Below, in pieces: positions 7,836 through 13,047 of a stretch of 13,047 nt of DNA. Position 1 is the stretch's first letter, and every line of letters starts with the position of its first letter. A program made the translations under genes and the position numbers. The stretch is from contig WVZH01000358.1 of assembly GCA_011772595.1 (NCBI GenBank), positions 1 to 13,047 of the forward strand, given 5' to 3'. The stretch comes from Anaerolineales bacterium. Lineage in GTDB: Bacteria > Chloroflexota > Anaerolineae > Anaerolineales > E44-bin32. A model generated the notes under the pieces. It was not told the DNA's origin, made no database searches, and saw only the letters and a list, made by a program, of their open reading frames with translations.

Positions 7836-7841
7836 ATTATA
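7836..7841 (-). promoter_or_regulatory. TATAAT box immediately upstream of the 70-aa gene
   Basis: A perfect TATAAT on the minus strand (7841-7836) lies six bases before the GTG at 7829. No good -35 hexamer is present at 16-18 bases. If it is used, the transcript would begin at or very near the start codon, giving a leaderless mRNA. Confidence 0.35.
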
Positions 7842-7875
7842 TGATGGAGTGGTAGGGGTTGAAAGGGGAATAGCA

Positions 7876-7965
7876 TAGGGACAAAGGGTCAGGGATTCGG
7901 GATCAGGACAAACCTACGAATTGTATCCTGATCCCTAATCCCTAATCCCTGATCCCTTATCCCTA
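7876..7965. repeat. Inverted heptamer array, copy C, longest (unit NAGGGAT)
   Basis: Left arm 7876-7908: TAGGGAC, AAAGGGT, CAGGGAT, TCGGGAT, CAGGA. Right arm 7926-7965 read on the minus strand: TAGGGAT, AAGGGAT, CAGGGAT, TAGGGAT, TAGGGAT, CAGGA. The arms agree apart from one extra TAGGGAT unit in the right arm and a few substitutions. They are separated by 17 bases. This accounts for most of the gap between the sugar nucleotidyltransferase stop (7996) and the 70-residue gene. Confidence 0.85.
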
Positions 7966-7995
7966 GCGTTATTCTTATCCGGTTTGGAGACCTAT

Positions 7996-8991
7996 CTAGG
8001 CGAATCCGACTTCGGAGGAATCGCCAACGTTCAGCGAACGATCGCGCCCGCTGACTTTCGCCTCCCGGCCAATCACGGACTCTGAGAGCATGCTGTCGAC
8101 GATCAGGGAACCTACATCGACGATCGAGTCGCGCAGTACCGAGCGCTGGATGACGCAGTCGGCACCAATGGTGACGTTCGGTCCAATGATGGAGTGGCGT
8201 ATATCGGCGGAGGGATCGATGAACACCGGCGGTAGGACCAAGACACCGTCTCGTTTAGCGGCCTTTGAGGAATTATCCCTTCCGTGTTCGAGCAGGTAGC
8301 GGTTGGTTTCTAAAAGCGTCTCGGGCTTGCCACAATCTTGCCACACGTCGACGGTTTCTACTCGCATGGCGAGCCCTTGTTCTAAAAGTATGTTGATGGC
8401 GTCAACTAGAAAATATTCACCCTTCAGTTTCTCACCTTCTGCTAACTGCTGCTCGATGGCGCCGATTAGTCGTTCAGCCTCCTTGAAGTAGTAGAAACCC
8501 GCCAGGGCTAGGTTGATGCTTATGTCATCGGGTTTCTCAATCATTTGGGTAACATTGCCATCCGAATCGATCTTAGCCACACCAAATCGTCGCGGGTCGG
8601 GTACCTCCTTAACCCAGGCGATGCCGTCGATTTCCTCAGAGAGTGCGCGGGCGAGGTCGGTCTCGATGATGGTGTCTGCGAAAACCATTAACATGGGACC
8701 TTCCAAGCCCTCCCTCGCTAACCAGATGGCGTGGGATTGGCCCAACATCTCCTCTTGGACTACGTAGCGCGCGTTCAAGTGTGGGTAGGTTTGGGACACG
8801 TACGTCTCGACCTGTTCCCCCAGATAGCCCACGATGAAGATCACTTCATCGATCGCTTTCAGGACCTGAAACATGTCCAAGACATGACCAAGCACGGGCT
8901 TTCCAGCTACGGTGACCAGTGGTTTGGGTTTCGACCAGGTATGAGGTCGCAGTCGCGTGCCATACCCGGCCATAGGGATCACGATTTTCAT
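7996..8991 (-). CDS. Sugar-phosphate nucleotidyltransferase with C-terminal left-handed beta-helix
   Basis: Makes an NDP-sugar from a sugar 1-phosphate and an NTP, for cell-surface polysaccharide or osmolyte synthesis. 331 residues. The N-terminal catalytic domain begins with PMAGYGTRLRPHT (8-18) and KPKPLV (21-26), the pyrophosphorylase signature. FADT (D106) is the metal-binding position, EKP near 152 and WQDCGKPETLLE near 225 are further family landmarks. From about residue 245 hexapeptide repeats appear (IRHSIIGPNVTIGADCVIQ and following), typical of a left-handed beta-helix. Substrates are not certain: glucose-1-phosphate thymidylyl-/uridylyltransferase and mannose-1-phosphate guanylyltransferase are all possible. 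The ATG (8991-8989) overlaps the gatA stop as ATGA, so it is likely translated by coupling to gatA; AAGGAG also lies 11 bases upstream inside gatA. Confidence 0.9.
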   Translation of the reverse strand: MKIVIPMAGYGTRLRPHTWSKPKPLVTVAGKPVLGHVLDMFQVLKAIDEVIFIVGYLGEQVETYVSQTYPHLNARYVVQEEMLGQSHAIWLAREGLEGPMLMVFADTIIETDLARALSEEIDGIAWVKEVPDPRRFGVAKIDSDGNVTQMIEKPDDISINLALAGFYYFKEAERLIGAIEQQLAEGEKLKGEYFLVDAINILLEQGLAMRVETVDVWQDCGKPETLLETNRYLLEHGRDNSSKAAKRDGVLVLPPVFIDPSADIRHSIIGPNVTIGADCVIQRSVLRDSIVDVGSLIVDSMLSESVIGREAKVSGRDRSLNVGDSSEVGFA

Positions 8992-10460
8992 AGTGGCGGG
9001 TTCTCCTTGTGCCAGCTAGTCTGCTCCTGATAGGCGTGCGCGGCCTGGAAGAGCAGTGGCTCACCCAAATGAGGCGCATTGAGCTGCAGACCGATCGGCA
9101 GTCCCTCGTTGTCGAATCCGACAGGAAAGGCGATACCTGGTACACCTGCGAGGTTGGCCGGCAGCGTAAAAACATCCTCGAGGTACATCGATAAGGGATC
9201 GTCACCGTGTTCACCGATGCGAAAGGCAGTGGTCGGCGCCACTGGACAGGCGATCAGGTCTACCTCTTGGAAGGCTGTTTCAAAGTCCCCTTTAATCAAG
9301 GTGCGGACCTTCTGAGCTTGTCCGTAATAGGCATCGTAGTAACCGGCAGAGAGCGCGTACGTGCCGAGCATGATGCGGCGCTTGACCTCCTGGCCAAAGA
9401 GAGTGCCCCGGGTAGCGAGGTATTGTTCCCGCAAAGATTCGCTTTCGAGTCGCGGTCCATAACGGACCGCGTCGTAGCGAGCCAAGTTGGCAGAGGCTTC
9501 AGCCGGTGCGATGAGGTAGTAGACAGGAAGCGCCAGATCGGTGTGTGGTAGGCTGACCTCACGGATCAGCGCGCCCATTTCCTCGAAGGTAGAGACTGCG
9601 GCGCGCACCGCATTCTCCACTTCGGGTTGAATGCCCTCGATGAAGTATTCTCTGGGAACACCGATACGCAATCCTTCGATTTTCACCTGGTCGAGACGGA
9701 TATCGGGCACAGGGTCGGGCATGGATGTGGAGTCGAGGGGATCGTGACCTGTGATCGCAGTGTAGACAGGTAGCAGATCGGCCGCGGAACGTGCTAAGCC
9801 GCCGACAGTGTCGAGTGAGGATCCATAAGCGATCAACCCATAGCGGGAGACACGACCGTAGGACGTCTTTATGCCGGTAACGCCGCAGAAAGACGCCGGC
9901 TGCCGTACAGAGCCACCGGTGTCGGTGCCTAAAGCAGCGAAGCACATGCCTGCCGACACAGCGGCTGCCGAGCCTCCCGATGATCCGCCGGGCACGCGGG
10001 TCGGGTCCCAAGGATTGTGGGTTGGGCCGTAAGCGGAATTCTCGGTGGATGAGCCCATAGCGAATTCGTCGGTGTTGGTCTTGCCGAGCGCGACAACTCC
10101 GTTATCGAGAAGACGCTTTACGCTGGTAGCCGTGTAAGGAGGACGGAAACCTTCCAAGATCTTCGAGCCGCAAGTCGTGGGTACGCCCTCCAGACAGAGC
10201 ACATCTTTGATCGCCATGGGGATGCCCAGTATGGGCGGAGGGGGATCGCCGCCTTCTTTTCGCCACTCGGTAAGACGTTGATCGGCTTTTTCAGCTTGCT
10301 GCAACGCAAGTTCAGGTGTGCGGGCAAGGAAGGCGTGAATCACTGGATCGAGGACGTCGATGCGATCCATGCAAGCCTGGGTTAATTCGATGGACGTGAC
10401 GTCCCCGGCACGTAGTGCCGAGACGGCTTCAAGCAGCGAAAGGTCAGTCAAGGAGGCCAT
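8988..10460 (-). CDS. gatA: Asp-tRNA(Asn)/Glu-tRNA(Gln) amidotransferase subunit A
   Basis: Glutaminase subunit of GatCAB: an amidase that releases ammonia from glutamine and sends it to GatB. 490 residues from this ATG. The Ser-cisSer-Lys triad is intact: K85 in MAIKDVLC, S160 in the GGSSGGSAAA motif and S184 in GTDTGGSVRQP, with the exact spacing of the S. aureus enzyme (75 and 24 residues). The ATG at 10460 is preferred; a GTG two codons earlier (10466) is possible, and neither has a clear ribosome binding site. It follows gatC by 39 bases and overlaps the next gene by four bases (ATGA). gatC-gatA-nucleotidyltransferase form one operon. Confidence 0.96.
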   Translation of the reverse strand: MASLTDLSLLEAVSALRAGDVTSIELTQACMDRIDVLDPVIHAFLARTPELALQQAEKADQRLTEWRKEGGDPPPPILGIPMAIKDVLCLEGVPTTCGSKILEGFRPPYTATSVKRLLDNGVVALGKTNTDEFAMGSSTENSAYGPTHNPWDPTRVPGGSSGGSAAAVSAGMCFAALGTDTGGSVRQPASFCGVTGIKTSYGRVSRYGLIAYGSSLDTVGGLARSAADLLPVYTAITGHDPLDSTSMPDPVPDIRLDQVKIEGLRIGVPREYFIEGIQPEVENAVRAAVSTFEEMGALIREVSLPHTDLALPVYYLIAPAEASANLARYDAVRYGPRLESESLREQYLATRGTLFGQEVKRRIMLGTYALSAGYYDAYYGQAQKVRTLIKGDFETAFQEVDLIACPVAPTTAFRIGEHGDDPLSMYLEDVFTLPANLAGVPGIAFPVGFDNEGLPIGLQLNAPHLGEPLLFQAAHAYQEQTSWHKENPPL

Positions 10461-10499
10461 AGGCACGGTTGTCGTTTGCTGGTGTGTCGCACCGGCTTT

Positions 10500-10796
10500 C
10501 TAGGGTTCCAAGTCGAGCACGGGTGGGACGCGGAACATCCCCTCCTCTTCAGAAGGCGCGTTGCTGAGAATTTTTTCCTTGGGAGGACTGGGACGAACCT
10601 CATCCGGTCGTAAGGGTGCCCGAAGTGGCAGCACGATGGCGGTAGGAGGGATATTGGACGTATCCACTTCGCCGAGACGTGCGGCGTAATCTAAGATGGC
10701 GGAGAGCTGATCGGCGTATCGCGTTTCCTCTTCGGGTGTCAGTCGCAGTCTGGCAAGGTAGGCGATGTGACGCACTTCTTCGATCGTCAGGGCCAT
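10500..10796 (-). CDS. gatC: Asp-tRNA(Asn)/Glu-tRNA(Gln) amidotransferase subunit C
   Basis: 98-residue scaffold subunit that wraps around the GatA-GatB interface and stabilises the complex. The N-terminus MALTIEEVRHIAYLARLRL and the following helix LSAILDYAARLGEVDT are the standard GatC pattern; the C-terminal tail RPDEVRPSPPKE and NAPSEEEGMFRVPPVL are also characteristic. The ATG at 10796 is chosen although the frame is open upstream to 10925, because homology starts exactly here and the upstream part would cross the start of the divergent gene. No Shine-Dalgarno is present; an extended -10 box lies nine bases before the ATG. First gene of the gatC-gatA-nucleotidyltransferase unit. Confidence 0.95.
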   Translation of the reverse strand: MALTIEEVRHIAYLARLRLTPEEETRYADQLSAILDYAARLGEVDTSNIPPTAIVLPLRAPLRPDEVRPSPPKEKILSNAPSEEEGMFRVPPVLDLEP

Positions 10797-10805
10797 GGTA
10801 GGGAA

Positions 10806-10814
10806 ATTATAGCA
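10806..10814 (-). promoter_or_regulatory. Extended -10 promoter (TGCTATAAT) of gatC
   Basis: TGCTATAAT on the minus strand (10814-10806) is a perfect extended -10 element. There is no good -35, which extended -10 promoters can tolerate. Nine bases separate it from the gatC ATG, so the mRNA would have a leader of only about zero to four bases. This agrees with the absence of a Shine-Dalgarno. Confidence 0.5.
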
Positions 10815-10856
10815 GAGAGGAAATTGCAGGTTATGGTGTGGGCGTGGTAGAGTAGG

Positions 10857-10862
10857 GATAAT
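10857..10862 (+). promoter_or_regulatory. Possible -10 box for the NA37 gene
   Basis: GATAAT (5/6 match) on the plus strand, 30 bases before the ATG at 10893. No clear -35 was found. It lies in the 96-base gap shared with the divergent gatC promoter and is preceded by one isolated TAGGGAT unit (10854-10860). Confidence 0.3.
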
Positions 10863-10892
10863 CCGCACAAATGCATCCAGAAGGGGGTCACA

Positions 10893-11960
10893 ATGCGCAA
10901 TCTCACCAATCTCCAGCTCGAGCAATTAATTGTCCATATCCTCGATCCCTGGAGCACAACAGGTCTAGTCCTTTCTGAGCGTGTGTTGCCCTTGGAAACA
11001 CAGTCGAATGTGCGTGACTACTTTCTCACACATATTAAGAATTCCCTGCGCGATCCATCGGCGAAGGTGGCGCGCTTCTTGACCTTCAATCGGGGAGATA
11101 CTTCCACTATCTGCAACGCGCTCCTGGATGGGAATCTAGATCTCGTGTCGGGCTCAATCCAGTTAGCTCAGAAGCTGTACGCCATTCTGCAAAGTGATCG
11201 CCGCATTTCCACGGGAGATCTGGCTGTGGGATTTTGTCGAGGCAGTGATCGGTCTAGCGTCAGGCGCTTTCTTGCCTTGTTGAAGATCGATCCTACGGAG
11301 GTTTTTCGTCACAAGACAGAGCGCGACGAAGAAAACAAGCTCTACGTCGGATTCGAGCCGGAGTCCGATGTGCTGCCTTCGACGCGTGAAAAGCTCCAGA
11401 AGTGCGCCTTTATTCAGCCCTTGGACCAGCGCCCCGACTACGACATGTTTCTCCTCGACCGCCAGGTTCGACCCTTGCCAGTCCCGATCGCCAAGTTCTT
11501 TTCGGAGACTTTCCTGGGCGCGGAGTTGGCGCTTGATGAGCGCCAGCGGACAGACAGGCTCTATCGAGGGCTGATTAGCGCTTACAATCAGATGCGTCAG
11601 GAACTCAAGCCGGCGGAAGAAGAGCACCTGCGCGCGGAGATCCACGGCGTCGTGGACGCGGCGAGCGTCGACTTTGACAGCTGGCTAAAGCGCCTTAGGC
11701 TGCCTGAAGAGCGTAAGACGCAAATCGATCAGGTGGTTACTCAGATCCTTCCGGATCGCGAATTCGAAGTGGATAGGAGCTATGCCCTACGCTTGATCCA
11801 GAAACGGCGTTTTCGCGGAGATCATGGCCTGCGGGTGGAAGTGTCCGCGGACCATTACCAGGATGTCATCCCCAAGGTGGAACAAGTTGAAGATCAGGCA
11901 GGGCAAACATCTTATCGTATCGTGATCCATACGCGGAGATGGGAAGAATGGCCGAAGTGA
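10893..11960 (+). CDS. Nucleoid-associated protein, NA37/YejK (NdpA) family
   Basis: 355-residue protein that resembles the 37-kDa nucleoid-associated proteins (YejK/NdpA of E. coli, about 335 residues), which are soluble and found on the nucleoid. Support: an N-terminal strand QLEQLIVHILDP; ISTGDLAVGFC near 105-115 followed by SVRRFLALLKI, matching the central beta segment; PIAKFFSETFLG near 198-209, the best conserved block of the family; and DREFEVDRSYALRLI near 288-302 followed by a GLRVEVS strand. Similarity is distant but follows family order along the whole length. The ATG at 10893 has AAGGGGG five bases upstream. The gene overlaps the next one by 13 bases, so the two are translated together. 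NA37 proteins are common in mobile or defence contexts as well as in core genomes; which applies here cannot be settled. Confidence 0.72.
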   Translation: MRNLTNLQLEQLIVHILDPWSTTGLVLSERVLPLETQSNVRDYFLTHIKNSLRDPSAKVARFLTFNRGDTSTICNALLDGNLDLVSGSIQLAQKLYAILQSDRRISTGDLAVGFCRGSDRSSVRRFLALLKIDPTEVFRHKTERDEENKLYVGFEPESDVLPSTREKLQKCAFIQPLDQRPDYDMFLLDRQVRPLPVPIAKFFSETFLGAELALDERQRTDRLYRGLISAYNQMRQELKPAEEEHLRAEIHGVVDAASVDFDSWLKRLRLPEERKTQIDQVVTQILPDREFEVDRSYALRLIQKRRFRGDHGLRVEVSADHYQDVIPKVEQVEDQAGQTSYRIVIHTRRWEEWPK

Positions 11961-13047
11961 ATCGTCGCTGGTGGGAAGAGCCTGCAGCACCGCTGCTCAG
12001 GTTCGGGGATGTCCTCGGCATCCCTGTTGAGGTATGGGGTGAGCGGGAAATATTGGAGCACATTTCCTATGAGGGAAAGGATATTGATCGTGTGAAAGCG
12101 GCAAGCTTAACCTTAGATCATATCACTCCTCTGGTGGAGGCTTATGGGGATGCTCTCCGTTGCCGCATACTCTTGGGGAGTTTGCCAGTACTTGAAATCA
12201 CCGCAGATCTGGATGAAGCTACTCTGGGTAATTTTAAAAAACAGATTGAACTCAGCCCAACGGTTGACCTGGATTTTCGCCTGGATAAGAAGCGCCTACA
12301 ATTTCGCTGGTTGGGGGAGGTGTCTTACAGCCGCCCATTCTTGTTTCTATTCCCAAAAGCCGCGGAGCGATTCCTGACGGGTGGAATTGAGAGCATAGAA
12401 TCTCAACTATGGGGTGCAGATGCCCAGGGGGAGGTACATAAAGTCATCCTGATATTGCCGGACCATGAAATTTGGTTGGACGGACCCTACTTGGCCATCA
12501 TCGGAGGGGAGAAGATGGCGTCGTGGAAGGACGTGGTCCCTCAGGAGCCACCCAACAGCCGGATCCTGTCCTGGATGCATACCACCTGTCGTCAAAACTT
12601 GAATTGGGAGGAGGCTTGGCTCCGGCACTTAACGCCGTTGCATTTGAAGGTAGAGGGAGAGGCGGACGATGGAATCGCCAACGCCTTGTTCGTCCACACC
12701 ACGAACGTCATCATCCTCTACACGGCGGACAGGACCCAGGTTCGGGAGGATGAGGCATGGGTGGCCACCTATCAGGGTGCCAATCAGCAGGCGACGGTCG
12801 TATTGGAATGCCCGACGACGATGTTGGGGGAGGGCGCTCAAGAAGGCGCGCAGGCATGGATGCAGGTCCTGGAGTGGGTTTACCACGATAAGTGGGCCCC
12901 CGATCGACTGCCACTGGCCCAGGTCGTAGCTGCGCAGAGGTTACGCGCCGCTGAGGAGCCCCACCGATATCAAATGTTGCTCCAGAACGCGCCAGAGATT
13001 TACGAAGAGCTGCAATGGCATTGGAAGGAATTGGTCGAGAAAAAAAT
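11948..13047 (+). CDS. Large unrecognised protein coupled to the NA37 gene, truncated at the window edge
   Basis: The frame is open from ATG 11948 to the end of the window (366 codons). The start lies 13 bases inside the NA37 gene, with GGAG about nine bases before it, so it is likely translationally coupled. The protein is rich in tryptophan and acidic residues (WWEEPAAPLL at the start; later LNWEEAWLRHL and VLEWVYHDKW). The visible part reads as two alpha/beta blocks, roughly 1-175 and 175-320, followed by a charged helical stretch (LLQNAPEIYEELQWHW near the end). There is no signal peptide or membrane segment, no Walker A, and no nuclease or protease motif that I can name in the visible part. 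Any catalytic domain may lie beyond the edge. I do not recognise the family and assign no function. Its gene order with NA37 suggests a functional partner. Confidence 0.85.
   Translation, partial: MAEVNRRWWEEPAAPLLRFGDVLGIPVEVWGEREILEHISYEGKDIDRVKAASLTLDHITPLVEAYGDALRCRILLGSLPVLEITADLDEATLGNFKKQIELSPTVDLDFRLDKKRLQFRWLGEVSYSRPFLFLFPKAAERFLTGGIESIESQLWGADAQGEVHKVILILPDHEIWLDGPYLAIIGGEKMASWKDVVPQEPPNSRILSWMHTTCRQNLNWEEAWLRHLTPLHLKVEGEADDGIANALFVHTTNVIILYTADRTQVREDEAWVATYQGANQQATVVLECPTTMLGEGAQEGAQAWMQVLEWVYHDKWAPDRLPLAQVVAAQRLRAAEEPHRYQMLLQNAPEIYEELQWHWKELVEKK

Noticed and set aside
6242..7965. CRISPR array
   Set aside because: The repeats are 7 bases long and arranged as hairpin arms; there are no 25-40 base repeats with unique spacers.
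3284..10466. Many open frames of 60-160 codons opposite gdhA, gatB, the aminotransferase and gatA
   Set aside because: They lie wholly inside well-supported genes on the other strand or in other frames and show no protein family features.
10797..10925. N-terminal extension of gatC to an upstream start at 10925
   Set aside because: GatC homology begins at the ATG at 10796, and the extension would overlap the start of the divergent NA37 gene and cross the gatC promoter.

Overview
This is bacterial chromosomal DNA carrying eleven protein genes that I can support, two of them cut by the window edges. Gene content suggests an anaerobic or facultative bacterium: a HydBC/HndAC-type NADH-oxidising flavoprotein module, a fermentative-type glutamate dehydrogenase and the GatCAB amidotransferase used by organisms lacking GlnRS and/or AsnRS. 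The overall style resembles Anaerolineae-like Chloroflexota, but that placement is an inference from gene families, not from a marker gene.

Layout. (1) 1-2456, minus strand: a promoter, a long AT-rich leader, a NuoE-like gene and a NuoF-like gene that leaves the window. The NuoF protein has an extra N-terminal [2Fe-2S] domain and the start of a C-terminal ferredoxin domain, as in NAD(P)-linked or electron-bifurcating [FeFe]-hydrogenase and formate dehydrogenase complexes. (2) 2615-3175, plus strand: an unrecognised protein of 186 residues. Its end converges on gdhA with a strong GC-rich hairpin between them. (3) 10796 down to 3284, minus strand: gatC, gatA, a sugar-nucleotide pyrophosphorylase coupled to gatA by an ATGA overlap, a 70-residue protein, a PLP aminotransferase, gatB and gdhA. 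gatB is separated from gatCA by about 2.8 kb. Three successive gaps in this cluster hold inverted arrays of a 7-base unit, NAGGGAT. (4) 10893-13047, plus strand, divergent from gatC: a nucleoid-associated protein (NA37/YejK family) overlapping by 13 bases a large protein that I do not recognise and that runs off the window.

How the genes fit together. GatCAB makes Gln-tRNA(Gln) and/or Asn-tRNA(Asn) using glutamine. gdhA and the aminotransferase interconvert glutamate, 2-oxoglutarate and other amino acids, and gdhA produces or consumes NAD(P)H. The NuoEF-like pair oxidises or reduces NAD(H) and passes electrons through FeS clusters to a partner outside the window. The most system-like novelty is the plus-strand pair at the right edge. 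The most unusual DNA feature is the heptamer hairpin family.
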